Positions 44,776 to 54,082 are shown, counted from the first letter of the stretch. The stretch is DNA of 64,000 nucleotides from Sphingomonas zeae (GCF_014197135.1 NZ_JACIFA010000009.1:1-64000); one strand, 5' to 3'. Notes: a model not told the origin generated them from the sequence alone. Numbers and translations: made by a program.

Positions 44776-45324
44776 CTCCTGGGCGACATCGGTTGCCGTC
44801 GCCCCCGGTGACTCCAGCCTCGATTTGATCGCAGGCAGATCATCTGGGTCGAGAAGCCGTTTGCGCCCCCGCGACGCTGTCTCGGGATGTGTTTTTAACC
44901 CGTGCAAATAACGATGGTGCCCATCAAGGGCGCGGATCAGCGCGTGAAGCTTGTCGTCAGGTGCGGGTTCGATGACAACGCCCGCCGCTACGATCTCGAA
45001 CGCGATGCCGCGGCGGAGCATCCGGTCGATAAGGCGGATCAACGTCGGGGTGGAAAGTGTGATACACGACAGATCATAAACCACGACCCTGTCGCCGGCC
45101 TCAAGTTGGAGACCGCTGCGTGCGAGCAGATCGCCCAGCTTGTTGAAGCTCTGACGGCCCGCAACGACGATGAGCGCCTCGGAGTTCATGGCGGCCTTCT
45201 GATCGTCGATCGTCGCCGATCCTTGGCATTCCGCGAGGAACGCGACGACTTTTCCCACCCCTGCCCTCCTCTCGATGAACGGCGCCAGCGCCACCGTGTG
45301 CCGGGCGCGAATTCTGTAGGTCAA
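44650..45324 (-). CDS. Catalytically degenerate serine-recombinase-like protein
   Basis: This 224-residue protein follows the resolvase fold: GDRVVVYDLSCITLSTPTLIRLIDRMLRRGIAFEIV replaces the usual DRLVVWKLDRLGRS block, the linker LDGHHRYLHG precedes a Hin-like helix-turn-helix with ATATDVAQELRVSRSTLFNFLERY. The N-terminal YxRxS nucleophile motif is missing, so recombination is unlikely. It may have become a DNA-binding regulator of the T4SS region, as its gene sits immediately upstream of and divergent from that operon. TTG at 45324 is chosen for GGAG seven bases upstream. Confidence 0.6.
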   Translation of the reverse strand: MTYRIRARHTVALAPFIERRAGVGKVVAFLAECQGSATIDDQKAAMNSEALIVVAGRQSFNKLGDLLARSGLQLEAGDRVVVYDLSCITLSTPTLIRLIDRMLRRGIAFEIVAAGVVIEPAPDDKLHALIRALDGHHRYLHGLKTHPETASRGRKRLLDPDDLPAIKSRLESPGATATDVAQELRVSRSTLFNFLERYDPDRVRRSKKISDGGDEDIRKQRHLA

Positions 45325-45480
45325 CCATAGGCTCCGAGCAACACGGTGCGCGTCGAAGACCGGCCTGACCACGCAACCGCCGGCACCCAGGAAGGCCGTT
45401 AAAGCGACTCTGCCGAATTTCCATCTTGCGTCATTTTCGTTTTAGAGTTTATTTGGACTGCACCAGATGGACGGAGCATC

Positions 45481-46272
45481 ATGCTTCCAGCGGCACTCAC
45501 AGCGAAGGCAATCCAGCTCTGCGCAGCCATGGTTGGACCCGCTCAGCCAATCTCGGCGGGGTCCTTTCCGGTTGCCGTGATCAGCGGCGCTACCTTGCTG
45601 CGAGAGCCGCAGAACCTCGCGGATGCGGAAGCGACGGTACGCGACCTTCTCGCCCTCAGGGCCGACTTCACCGCGGGTCCGCTCCAGATCGCGGGGCGCC
45701 ATTTTACGACCTTCGGGGTCACTCCATCGACGGTGTTTGATCCATGCAGTCTCGCGCGTGTCGGCGATGGCGGCCGCGGATCGCCGCTCGCCGGTACCGA
45801 AAGCGTATCAGATGTGGTCAGCCTGCTTCGCAAGGCGTTCGGCGCCCGCGTCACCGATACGATCCGACCGGCGAATGCGACATATGGGGCCCGCTACAGC
45901 TGGCACAAAGTCGGACAAGCCGTCGACTTCGTGCCGGCTGGCGGCGTCGGGACGATCGATCGTTGCCGGATCCGGGCACTGATGGCCCAGCACGGCATCC
46001 GGATCATCGAGCTCCTTGGCCCAGGCGATCAAGGGCATTCCAATCACTGGCACGTCGCGTTCGCCCGCCCGGGACAGACCATAGACCGGACGCAGCACAT
46101 CGAGGACGGCGAAGACTGGTTCTTGGACGTCGCGCGGAACGGTAGCGGGCAGCAACCCGCCGGAACCAGGCAGCTGGACGCGGTCCCCGAGGGGTCGGTT
46201 GCCGAGCCGAGACCTGCGGCGTGGGACGTCTTCGCGACGACCGGTCCTCGTTCGCTTCAAGGAGGTGGATGA
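45481..46272 (+). CDS. M15-family peptidoglycan peptidase-like protein of the T4SS region
   Basis: This 263-residue protein contains the M15 zinc-peptidase pattern: SWHKVGQAVDFV (His and Asp zinc ligands near residues 140-147) and SNHWHVAF (HxH near 184-186), with an arginine cluster between. Such enzymes cut peptidoglycan cross-bridges. Opening the operon before VirB1, it is likely a second cell-wall-remodelling enzyme for building the transfer channel. No clear signal peptide is seen; the N-terminus is only moderately hydrophobic. The start follows GGAG at 45471 by six bases. Confidence 0.75.
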   Translation: MLPAALTAKAIQLCAAMVGPAQPISAGSFPVAVISGATLLREPQNLADAEATVRDLLALRADFTAGPLQIAGRHFTTFGVTPSTVFDPCSLARVGDGGRGSPLAGTESVSDVVSLLRKAFGARVTDTIRPANATYGARYSWHKVGQAVDFVPAGGVGTIDRCRIRALMAQHGIRIIELLGPGDQGHSNHWHVAFARPGQTIDRTQHIEDGEDWFLDVARNGSGQQPAGTRQLDAVPEGSVAEPRPAAWDVFATTGPRSLQGGG

Positions 46273-46625
46273 TGCTGGCACGGACTCTCAAGACGATCTC
46301 GCAGAGCGCAGCGGGCGTCGTGATCCCCCTTGCCGGCGTGTTGGCGATCGCGGTGCCACAGCCGGCACGCGCGTCCGACTGGGGTTGTCAGGTCGTTCTG
46401 TGTCTCGCGACACCGGGCTCGCCGACGACCTATCCCGCCTGTGTGCCACCAATTACGAAGCTCTGGCAGCATCTCGCGATCGGTGGCGTGTTCCCCAGCT
46501 GCATCGGCGTCGGCATCCGGACGCGTCAAACGAAACATGGCTACAGCCTCACCGTCTCTAAGTCAGATGGAACGACGGCACGCTACCAGCTCGACACGCG
46601 CTACCAGACGGTGACGTCCCAATGA
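46272..46625 (+). CDS. Small exported conjugation-associated protein
   Basis: This 117-residue protein has a signal sequence (AGVVIPLAGVLAIAVPQPARAS) and a mature part with cysteines in GCQVVLC, PACVPP and PSCIG, ending in a beta-rich tail. Small Cys-containing proteins like this recur beside virB1 in sphingomonad transfer operons, with unknown function. Its ATG overlaps the previous stop by one base and its own stop overlaps virB1 by four. Confidence 0.65.
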   Translation: MLARTLKTISQSAAGVVIPLAGVLAIAVPQPARASDWGCQVVLCLATPGSPTTYPACVPPITKLWQHLAIGGVFPSCIGVGIRTRQTKHGYSLTVSKSDGTTARYQLDTRYQTVTSQ

Positions 46626-47227
46626 GCTACGACGTACCGGCCATCATCGCCTTGGCGAAAGCCTGCGCTCCCGAGATCGCGACCGAAGCGATCGTGCCGC
46701 TCGTCCTCGCCGAGAGCGGCGGCGAGCCGTTGCAGATAAACGTGAACAAGGGTCCCCGTGTTCGCGCAAGAACAGTTCCGGAGGGAGCGGCGCTGGTACG
46801 CCGCTATATCGCGGCGGGCTACACGGTCGACGTCGGCCTCGCCCAGATCAACTCAGCAAATTTCACCCGTCTCGGCGTGACGATCGAGAGCGTGTTTGAG
46901 CCATGCAATAATCTTCGTCTTGCCTCGGTGATCCTGCAGCGCAGCTACGACACCGCCGCCCGGCATTATTCGGGGTTGGACGCGATCTCTGCGACGTACT
47001 CGATGTACAACACCGGGTCCCTCACCCGTGGTCTACGCAACGGCTATGCAGGCCGCGTCTGGTCAGCCGCGGTGAACCTGGGGTCCATTGAAACCGCTCC
47101 AGCCCTGCCAGGAGTTGACACTGCTGCGGCGACACGCGCGGCTTCGGCGGCACACCCAACGCTGACAGCCCAAGACCAATGGGTCGTCGGCCCGCTTTCG
47201 CCGACCACAGTCACGGTGTTCAAATGA
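46622..47227 (+). CDS. virB1: VirB1-like lytic transglycosylase
   Basis: This 201-residue protein is an SLT-domain lytic transglycosylase: the catalytic Glu in VLAESGGEP near residue 31, VGLAQINSANF near residue 71 and CNNLRLASVIL near residue 97, then the Tyr in YSMYNTGSLTRGLRNGY. It locally opens peptidoglycan for channel assembly. It lacks an obvious signal peptide in this start choice. It overlaps both neighbours by four bases, so the front of the operon is tightly coupled. Confidence 0.87.
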   Translation: MSYDVPAIIALAKACAPEIATEAIVPLVLAESGGEPLQINVNKGPRVRARTVPEGAALVRRYIAAGYTVDVGLAQINSANFTRLGVTIESVFEPCNNLRLASVILQRSYDTAARHYSGLDAISATYSMYNTGSLTRGLRNGYAGRVWSAAVNLGSIETAPALPGVDTAAATRAASAAHPTLTAQDQWVVGPLSPTTVTVFK

Positions 47228-48525
47228 GCGGCGCCAACAGCATCGTCCGGGACGACCGAATGCCTGTGGTTCCAGCCGAGCCGGCCGGCTTCGAGCTACC
47301 ACCGGCCCTGGCCGGGCGATACGACGTTCGTGTCGTTGACGGTGCCGATGGCGAGCAGCGGATCGGTCTCTTCCGGCCCACTGATCGCGATGGACCCTCG
47401 ATCGAGATCACGAACGATCGCATCGTTGCGCGAAGTGAGGACGCCGAGACGGTGGCCGCCCTCGTGACAATCGCGCAGCATAGCGGCTGGGATCGCATCG
47501 CGGTCGACGGGTCGCCGGAGTTTCGGCAGGCCGTTTGGGAGGCCGCGACCCGCGAAGGACTTAGGGTCAGTGGCTACGATCCCAGCTTCAACGAGCAAGA
47601 GCGCGTGGAGCAGGCCAGACGCGCATCGAAGGAGCGCCGCGAGCGCGACGCTCAGCAGGGAGCCGCTGCCCCGCCGCGCATTGACATTGTCGGCGAAACA
47701 CATCCCAAGGCAGCGATGACTCCGCCGGAGGCGGATGGCCGCGGCGCGCTGCGCGACGATGACGGAAACGCGTTATCGAGCGGCGACCGAAAGCTCCTCC
47801 TCACGGTCAGCCGGCATATCGAGGACCGCAAAAGTCTCGATGCGCCCCTGCGTCCAGGCATGGATGCTTTCGATCGCGACGTTCGATCGGAGCGCCTCGA
47901 TCATAATCGCGAGGCAGTAAACACGTCTCTGGAGCGCGCCCTCGAGAGCCCAACGCTGGCTGCGGCGTTCGAGCAGGTGGGATACGGGCCGGACCGGTTG
48001 CGCTCACTGGACATGGTCGACGAAAGCCATGGCGAAATCGCCGACGCGATCGCTCGCGTGCGATCGGGGATGCACCGCGAAACCCCTCATCTAGAGGCAA
48101 GCGAGCCACAGCGCGCCACCAGCGCCATTGCCGATGAACTAGAAGACGCCGCCCGCACGAAGCATTCGGCCGCCGGCAGCGGAACGCTGATCGACCGAGA
48201 GCCGACTGTCGGGGAACGTCAGGACCGCGACGCGAGTGCGAGACAGCGCGAGAGCGAAGAACTGGCGGAGATCTTTCTGAACGGGACCATCGATCGCGTC
48301 TCGGCCGATCCACGGCTCGCCGGCGCGCGCGAGGCACAGGCCGCGATGGAGCTCCATATCGGCGAGGTCTTCGGCGGTGATGCGGGCCGCATGGCAACCG
48401 CTAACCTCGAAAGCCGACAGATGATTTCGGACGTGCTGCGGCGGGGGTTCGAGGTTTCAGTGCGTGAGCCGACCCCGGTTCGACAGGTCGAGCCGATCCA
48501 GATCCGATCCGACATGGAGCGGTAG
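47224..48525 (+). CDS. LPD7-domain conjugation-associated protein
   Basis: This 433-residue protein has an N-terminal domain like the large polyvalent protein-associated domain 7: VRVVDGADGEQRIGLFRP, then DRIVARSEDAETVAALVTIAQHSGWDRIAVDGSPEFR and WEAATREGLRVSGYDPS. LPD7 is usually found inside relaxases and other conjugative proteins. The rest is charged and helical (residues 150-433) with no assigned fold. It lies between virB1 and virB2, where relaxosome or coupling accessory proteins could act. No relaxase catalytic motif is present. Confidence 0.7.
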   Translation: MSGANSIVRDDRMPVVPAEPAGFELPPALAGRYDVRVVDGADGEQRIGLFRPTDRDGPSIEITNDRIVARSEDAETVAALVTIAQHSGWDRIAVDGSPEFRQAVWEAATREGLRVSGYDPSFNEQERVEQARRASKERRERDAQQGAAAPPRIDIVGETHPKAAMTPPEADGRGALRDDDGNALSSGDRKLLLTVSRHIEDRKSLDAPLRPGMDAFDRDVRSERLDHNREAVNTSLERALESPTLAAAFEQVGYGPDRLRSLDMVDESHGEIADAIARVRSGMHRETPHLEASEPQRATSAIADELEDAARTKHSAAGSGTLIDREPTVGERQDRDASARQRESEELAEIFLNGTIDRVSADPRLAGAREAQAAMELHIGEVFGGDAGRMATANLESRQMISDVLRRGFEVSVREPTPVRQVEPIQIRSDMER

Positions 48526-48533
48526 AGCTAGCG

Positions 48534-48872
48534 ATGGAGACCCCTATGAAGTTTACGTCGAACATGGGCAGGCTGATGTCCGATCGTCGTGCCCGGCAAC
48601 TGATCGGCGTCGCCGGCATGATTGCTCTCGCCGCGATCGCGCAGCCGGCACTTGCCCAGAGTAGCGGAACCGCAATCGAAGGCGGGCTCAACACCATCAA
48701 GGACTGGATGGTTACGGTTGCCGGCGTCGTCGGTGTGATCGCGGTCATGGCAGTCGGTTATGCGAAACTAACGGGCCGCATGGACTGGGGACGCGCCGTC
48801 ACCGTGCTGATCGGCATTGGCATCATCTTCTCGGCGACGACGATCGTCGGCTGGATGAGCTCGGGTGGCTGA
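48534..48872 (+). CDS. virB2: VirB2/TrbC-type pilin
   Basis: This 112-residue protein has a long signal (LIGVAGMIALAAIAQPALAQ) and a mature pilin of two hydrophobic helices (MVTVAGVVGVIAVMAVGYA and AVTVLIGIGIIFSATTIVGW) with a small loop, the VirB2/TrbC layout. It is the main subunit of the conjugative pilus. ATG at 48534 is used, although an in-frame ATG at 48546 is closer to the signal. It overlaps virB3 by eight bases. Confidence 0.85.
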   Translation: METPMKFTSNMGRLMSDRRARQLIGVAGMIALAAIAQPALAQSSGTAIEGGLNTIKDWMVTVAGVVGVIAVMAVGYAKLTGRMDWGRAVTVLIGIGIIFSATTIVGWMSSGG

Positions 48873-49206
48873 AGCCGACAAATTGGCGGAAGATAAGGTC
48901 TTCCTCGCCTTGACCAGGCCGTCGGTCTTCATGGGACTGCCGCTCGAGGCGATCATGCCGATCATCATGGTCTGCATGGTCCTGTGGGGGATCATGCATA
49001 ACCCGTTCTATCCCCTGGCATTGTTCGGCGCGCTCTACTTCCCGGCGCGGATGGTCGTCCACTACGACTACAATGCCTTTCGGTTGTGGGGCCTTTGGTT
49101 CCAGACGGTTTTCCTGTCGAAGAACCGGAAGTTCTGGGGTGGCGGGAGCTATTCTCCCGTCCGCCTCGGGAAGGCCGTTAGACGCAAGCAGTTCGGCAAT
49201 GACTGA
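48865..49206 (+). CDS. virB3: VirB3-like inner-membrane protein
   Basis: This 113-residue protein starts with GTG at 48865. It has the VirB3 pattern: FLALTRPSVFMGLPLEAIMPIIMV near the N-terminus, one or two membrane segments and a short cytosolic tail ending FGND. VirB3 works with VirB4 in pilus assembly. It overlaps virB4 by eight bases, consistent with the fused or coupled VirB3-VirB4 unit of this class. Confidence 0.87.
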   Translation: MAEADKLAEDKVFLALTRPSVFMGLPLEAIMPIIMVCMVLWGIMHNPFYPLALFGALYFPARMVVHYDYNAFRLWGLWFQTVFLSKNRKFWGGGSYSPVRLGKAVRRKQFGND

Positions 49207-51565
49207 CACCCGGCTGCAGCACAAGCGCGTTGCCGTGCGCGAGACGGACGACGTCAAGTTCATCCCCTACACCCGGCACGTCGACGACACAGTCGTAGCC
49301 CTCGAAGACGGCTCGCTGATGCGACTATATCGCGTCGACGGACGGCCCTTCGAGACGAGCGATATCGCCGACCTCAACACCTGGCACACCAAGCTCAACA
49401 TCACCTGGCGATCGATCGGTGACGATCGTGTCGCATTGTGGACGCATCTCGTTCGAACAGCGACCGATCCGGTCCTCGGCGGTGACTTCCATTCGGATTT
49501 CGCCCGGCGGCTGCAAGATCGCTACTCTGAGGCGTTGAGGGAGAAGGTCCTCTACCACAACGAGTTCTATGTTGCGGTCATCGTGCGGCCATCGAGCATG
49601 GCCGGCGACCAGGTAGCGCGCTTCTTTGGACGACGGAGTAGCCCCGACGAACTCGACACGCGCGCGTTGGCGATCATGGCGGACAAGTGCCGCGACTTTG
49701 AAACGCTGCTGGCGGACGCCGCCCCCGAGCCACTGTCACTCTATGAACATGACGGCATCCTGTTCTCGAAGCCCATGGAGGTGCTGCACTTCATTCTGAC
49801 GGGCGACCGCATCCGCGTGCCCCTGCTGGATGGCCGTCTGGGACAGGCGCTGTACCAATCCCGCGTGGTGTTCGGCCGGGAAGCGGCCGAGATCCGGCTG
49901 CCGCACAAGTCGCATTATCTCGGGATGTTCGGCGTCCGCGAGTATGTCGCGAGCACGCGAACAGGGCAGTTCAACAGCCTGCTCAAGCTCGATTTCCCCT
50001 TTGTGCTGACGCAGAGCTTCGCCCCGCTGGTAAAACAGGCCGCTAGCGAGCGCTTTTCCAAGAAATACAAGCAGATGACGTCGTCGGATGATGCCGGCGT
50101 CAGCCAAGCGATCGAGCTTCTGGACGGCCAGGACGAACTCATGGCGAACAGGTTCGTCATGGGTGAGCATCACCTGTCGATCTCGGTAATCGACGACGAT
50201 CCGAAACGGCTGCTCGAGCGGCTATCGATCGCGCGCTCGGCCGCGGCGGATACCGGGATGGTCATGGCGCGCGAAGATGTCGCGCTCGAGGCGGCGTTCT
50301 GGGCACAGCTGCCGGGCAATTTTCGAATGCGGGCACGTCCAGCGGTGATCAACAGTCGCAATTTTGCTGCGTTGAGCCCTTTCTACACGTTTCCTGCAGG
50401 ACGCCGATCGGGCAACCATTGGGGTGAGGCGGTCACGCTGCTTAAGACGCGCGCCGGGTCGTCCTTCTGGTTCAACTTTCATCGCGCCGACATCGGGCAC
50501 ACGCTGATTATCGGCCCGACCGGTGCGGGGAAGACCGTGCTGCAGAACTTCCTTCAGGCGCAGCTCGAAAAGACCGGCGCACGGCAGATATTCTTCGACA
50601 AGGACCGCGGCGCCGAAATTTTTGTCCGAGCCTGTGGAGGCACCTACCTGACGTTGCGCAATGGCGAGCCAACCGGCTTTGCGCCGCTAAAGGGGTTGCC
50701 ACCTACTGCGGAGAATATCGCCTTCCTCCGTCAATTCGTCCGCGTGCTAGTTCGTCGTGAGAACCGGCCACTCACGGTTGCCGAAGACCGTCTCATCGAT
50801 GACGGCATCGACGCCGTCATGCGGCTTCCCTCATCCGCTCGCTCAATGGGCGCGCTGCGCGAGATGCTCGGCTACGCGGACGCCGAGGGGATCGGCGCCA
50901 GGCTCGAGCGGTGGTGCCAAGGCGGATCGCTAGGCTGGGCCTTTGACGGCCTGGTCGACGAGGTATCGTTGTCGGCACGGTTCGTCGGCTTCGACATGAC
51001 GCAATTCCTCGAGAACCCGGAGATCCGCACGCCTACTATGCTCTACCTGTTTCACCGGGTGAACGAGCTGCTCGATGGACAGCGGGTCGTCGTCGATATC
51101 GACGAGTTTTGGAAAGCGCTGCAGGACGAAGCCTTTCGATCGTTCGCGCAGGACGGACTGAAGACCTTCCGCAAGCGCAACGCGTTCATGGTCTTCGGCA
51201 CGCAGTCACCCGCGGACGCGCTGCGCTCTCCGATCGCCCATTCGATCATTGAGCAGACGGCGACCAAGATCCTCCTGCCCAACTCGGATGCGAAGCGTTC
51301 CGATTATTGCGACGGGCTGGGACTGACGGAAGCGGAGTTCCGGCTGATCCGCGAGGATCTGACGCCGGAGAGCCGCTGCTTTCTCGTCAAGCAGGGCCAC
51401 ACCTCCATCGTTGCCAAGCTCGACCTCGGCGGCATGCCAGATGAGCTGAAAGTCCTGTCCGGACGGGCAGAGACCCTGATCGCCATGGATGAAGCGATCG
51501 CCGTCGCCGGCGACCATCCAAACGACTGGCTGCCACTATTCTACGTTAACGAGAGGAAAAGCTGA
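49199..51565 (+). CDS. virB4: VirB4-type conjugation ATPase
   Basis: This 788-residue ATPase has the CagE/VirB4 N-terminal domain and a RecA-like motor with Walker A IIGPTGAGKTVLQ near residue 438, Walker B VVVDIDEFWKAL near residue 630 and the arginine/glutamine motif MVFGTQSPADAL near 663. It energises pilin extraction and substrate transfer from the inner membrane. The ATG at 49199 is inside the end of virB3, preferred to the longer upstream frame because it starts at the conserved region. No extra domains are seen. Confidence 0.93.
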   Translation: MTDTRLQHKRVAVRETDDVKFIPYTRHVDDTVVALEDGSLMRLYRVDGRPFETSDIADLNTWHTKLNITWRSIGDDRVALWTHLVRTATDPVLGGDFHSDFARRLQDRYSEALREKVLYHNEFYVAVIVRPSSMAGDQVARFFGRRSSPDELDTRALAIMADKCRDFETLLADAAPEPLSLYEHDGILFSKPMEVLHFILTGDRIRVPLLDGRLGQALYQSRVVFGREAAEIRLPHKSHYLGMFGVREYVASTRTGQFNSLLKLDFPFVLTQSFAPLVKQAASERFSKKYKQMTSSDDAGVSQAIELLDGQDELMANRFVMGEHHLSISVIDDDPKRLLERLSIARSAAADTGMVMAREDVALEAAFWAQLPGNFRMRARPAVINSRNFAALSPFYTFPAGRRSGNHWGEAVTLLKTRAGSSFWFNFHRADIGHTLIIGPTGAGKTVLQNFLQAQLEKTGARQIFFDKDRGAEIFVRACGGTYLTLRNGEPTGFAPLKGLPPTAENIAFLRQFVRVLVRRENRPLTVAEDRLIDDGIDAVMRLPSSARSMGALREMLGYADAEGIGARLERWCQGGSLGWAFDGLVDEVSLSARFVGFDMTQFLENPEIRTPTMLYLFHRVNELLDGQRVVVDIDEFWKALQDEAFRSFAQDGLKTFRKRNAFMVFGTQSPADALRSPIAHSIIEQTATKILLPNSDAKRSDYCDGLGLTEAEFRLIREDLTPESRCFLVKQGHTSIVAKLDLGGMPDELKVLSGRAETLIAMDEAIAVAGDHPNDWLPLFYVNERKS

Positions 51566-51566
51566 C

Positions 51567-52292
51567 ATGCGGATCAAACGGACCTTGCTCGGCCTCGCAG
51601 CATCGGTCGGGGTGATCGGACTCGCCGCGCCCGTCGCGGCGCAGGGCATCCCGGTGTTCGACACGACGACGTATCTCCAAGCGTTGCAGACCGCCCGTCA
51701 AACCCTGACCATCGTCGACCAAGGAAGGCAGCAGATCCAGACGGCCGCCAACCAGTTACAGTCGCTGCAGAAGCTCACCAACATGAGCGAGATCGCCTCG
51801 ACCCTGAACCTGCCTCAGGTGCGCAACCTCCTCCCCGACGCCAATACCGACGCAGCAACGTTGCTATCCGGCAACCTTTCGAGGCTGGGGCCGCTCGGCA
51901 ACCTCGCCTCGAATATCCAGGCAAGGTACCGTCTTTCAGGAACCGGATCGTCCGACGCGGACGCAGCCTATGATCTGGCGTTGCGAAACGCCACGGGGGC
52001 CGCAGCGACGACCGCGGCACTCGGCGAAAACACCCTGAACGTGACCCAAGCACGGACCCAGGGCCTCGATCAGCTCCGCCAGCAATTGGCGAGCGCCCGC
52101 GATCCGAAGGATGTCATGGACCTGCAGGCGCGCATCGCGGTCGAACAGGCGCAGCTCCAGAACGATATGCTCAAGATGCAGGCGGTCCAGATGGCCCAAG
52201 CCGGTGCGGCAAATCTGGCCGCAAGTGCTGCGCTGGTATCCGCAGGCCGCAACGAGTCAGCGTTCTTCGAGGCCAACACGATCCGGAGGTAA
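51567..52292 (+). CDS. virB5: VirB5-type pilus-tip protein
   Basis: This 241-residue protein has a signal peptide (AASVGVIGLAAPVAAQG) and an amphipathic helical body (ALQTARQTLTIVDQGRQQIQTAANQLQSL, then ARTQGLDQLRQQLASARDPKDVMDLQARIAVEQAQLQN). This is typical of VirB5 minor pilins at the pilus tip. It ends with AFFEANTIRR, closely like the end of the next gene's product. The start follows GAGAGGAAAA. Confidence 0.88.
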   Translation: MRIKRTLLGLAASVGVIGLAAPVAAQGIPVFDTTTYLQALQTARQTLTIVDQGRQQIQTAANQLQSLQKLTNMSEIASTLNLPQVRNLLPDANTDAATLLSGNLSRLGPLGNLASNIQARYRLSGTGSSDADAAYDLALRNATGAAATTAALGENTLNVTQARTQGLDQLRQQLASARDPKDVMDLQARIAVEQAQLQNDMLKMQAVQMAQAGAANLAASAALVSAGRNESAFFEANTIRR

Positions 52293-52293
52293 C

Positions 52294-52563
52294 ATGCGTC
52301 GGTTCATTTCATTATGTGGGCTACTGACCGTCTGCGCGTGCCAACAGCAAGTCTCCATTCCCACCGCCAAGCAACTTATCGCCGATCGATCGCTGCTGAC
52401 CGAGTGGCAGGGCAAATGTGACACTGGCGAATACAGCCAGCTTTCGCCGGCGCGAAAGGCCGAGTTCTGCGCGACCACGCAGGAGGCCACCATCTCCGTC
52501 GCACAGATGCAGGCGGGCAAGAAGGATTCGGATTTCTTCAAGGCGAACACGCTGAGGAAGTGA
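52294..52563 (+). CDS. EexN-like entry-exclusion lipoprotein
   Basis: This 89-residue lipoprotein has the lipobox LLTVCACQQ, a short mature domain with paired cysteines (GKCDTGEY and AEFCATT) and the ending DFFKANTLRK. That position between virB5 and virB6, size and the PTAKQLIADRSLLTEWQGKC pattern fit the EexN exclusion lipoproteins. They block entry of a related plasmid into a cell that already has one. It starts two bases after virB5 with GGAGGTAAC as ribosome binding site. Confidence 0.75.
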   Translation: MRRFISLCGLLTVCACQQQVSIPTAKQLIADRSLLTEWQGKCDTGEYSQLSPARKAEFCATTQEATISVAQMQAGKKDSDFFKANTLRK

Positions 52564-52605
52564 TGCTCGTGCGGTGTCGGTTCGCAATATCAGGACGGGT
52601 TTAGC

Positions 52606-53658
52606 ATGGCCGCTCCCAACATCATGACGTTGTTCACGACCATGTATGGGTACGTGGAGAGTGCCATTGCCGGTGCCGTCGCGACCTTCGGTTCGGGCCT
52701 TGTGAGCTTCGTCGCGGCGCCGCTTGCACTTGCGGCCACGATCTACTTCCTGTTGCTCGGCTTCGCTGTCCTGCGGGGTGCTATCCAGGCGCCACTCCGG
52801 GAGCTCGTGTTCCAAGCTGGAAAGGTCGGCTTCGCGCTCGCGGCGGCCAGCGCGGTCGGCTATACGACCTTTGTCGTCAACATCGCGACCGACCTGCCAG
52901 CCCAGATCATCGCGGCAGGGTCGGGGACGCCAGTCACCAATCCGGGCACGACGTTCGATACCTATGTTGCCGACACCGGCAAACTCGGTCAGCGAATGGT
53001 CGACGCGAATACAAAGGTCCAGGCGCAGGCTTCGCGCGGCCTGACTGACTTCCGGACGCCGCTCATTCAGCTGACGTGTTCATTGGTCACCTATATCTGC
53101 ATCGCAATCCTATACGTCTTTGCGTTTCTGTCGGCGTCGATTGGTTTCTGCATCGTCATCTTCGCCAAGCTGTCCGTTTCGATCTGCGTTGCGCTCGCGC
53201 CACTTGCTCTTGCCTGCTTACTGTTCAACTCCTCGCGGTGGCTGTTCGATGGCTGGTTGAAGCAGACCACCAACTTCGTTCTCCTGATGGTCATCATGGC
53301 GATCATGACGAAATTCATCACCGGCCTGCAGGAGGCCGCGATGGACGGCATCCTGGGTTCAATTGGCGACGGTACCATCTTTGTCACCACCGAGAATACG
53401 TATCTGACACTCAGCGCCGGGGTCATGGTCGTGGCGACGATCTCCTGCTCAGCGATCTATATCGTCGGCTCGATCTTCTTTTTTCAGTCCCCCGCCATCG
53501 CCTCGGGGATCGCCGGCGGCGCCTCGTCCAGCGGCCATGGCTTTCTGATGACGGGTGCGAACATGATGGCCAATCGCCTGATGTTCCGGCGCGCGACCCA
53601 GGCTGCCACTCCAGCCAATCGGGCGGCGAGCGGCGGTTCGATCAATCGCGCGGCATGA
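52606..53658 (+). CDS. virB6: VirB6/TrbL-type polytopic channel protein
   Basis: This 350-residue protein has six or so membrane helices with the VirB6 core: CIAILYVFAFLSASIGFCIVIFAKLSVSICVALAPLALACLLF near the middle and FDGWLKQTTNFVLLMVIMAIMTKF. It forms part of the inner-membrane channel. The C-terminal 60 residues are flexible and Ala/Gly-rich. It begins 42 bases after the EexN-like gene. Confidence 0.9.
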   Translation: MAAPNIMTLFTTMYGYVESAIAGAVATFGSGLVSFVAAPLALAATIYFLLLGFAVLRGAIQAPLRELVFQAGKVGFALAAASAVGYTTFVVNIATDLPAQIIAAGSGTPVTNPGTTFDTYVADTGKLGQRMVDANTKVQAQASRGLTDFRTPLIQLTCSLVTYICIAILYVFAFLSASIGFCIVIFAKLSVSICVALAPLALACLLFNSSRWLFDGWLKQTTNFVLLMVIMAIMTKFITGLQEAAMDGILGSIGDGTIFVTTENTYLTLSAGVMVVATISCSAIYIVGSIFFFQSPAIASGIAGGASSSGHGFLMTGANMMANRLMFRRATQAATPANRAASGGSINRAA

Positions 53659-53728
53659 CCATAGCGATGAGCATCGTCCAGATCGGATCCAGGCCGCTGG
53701 ATCCAGCATCACCAGCATTGGAGATCGT

Positions 53729-54082
53729 ATGAGAGGCTTAGCCCTGGTGGCGATCGGCACGATCGCGCTTAGCGGATGTGCCGGCGCGCAACTCAAGAAG
53801 CCGGCGGTCTGCGACGGCAAGCATCGACGGCCAGCGAACGCCTACGGCAGCGTTCTTCCGACGCTGCCGATCCCCGTGCCTGTATCGCAAGCGGCGGCAC
53901 GATCAATGATCGCCCCGCCATCCGGCTCCGCGCCACCGCAACAGCCTGCGTCTGCCCCCGAGATCCCGACGCTACGAGGCTCGGGCACGCCTTCCTCATC
54001 GTCGGGCCGCGAGATCCTAGGTCCGGCGGCCAAGCCCCGCCTGTCAAACCGGATCGTCGCTCGATCCTACCTTCCATGCTGA
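53729..54082 (+). CDS. virB7: VirB7-like lipoprotein
   Basis: This 117-residue protein has a lipobox TIALSGCAG and a proline-rich low-complexity mature part, larger than the classical 40-50 residue VirB7 but in its expected place between virB6 and virB8. VirB7 anchors the outer-membrane core with VirB9. A single further cysteine is the last residue. The start follows GGAGATCGT. The call rests mainly on position and the lipobox. Confidence 0.6.
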   Translation: MRGLALVAIGTIALSGCAGAQLKKPAVCDGKHRRPANAYGSVLPTLPIPVPVSQAAARSMIAPPSGSAPPQQPASAPEIPTLRGSGTPSSSSGREILGPAAKPRLSNRIVARSYLPC

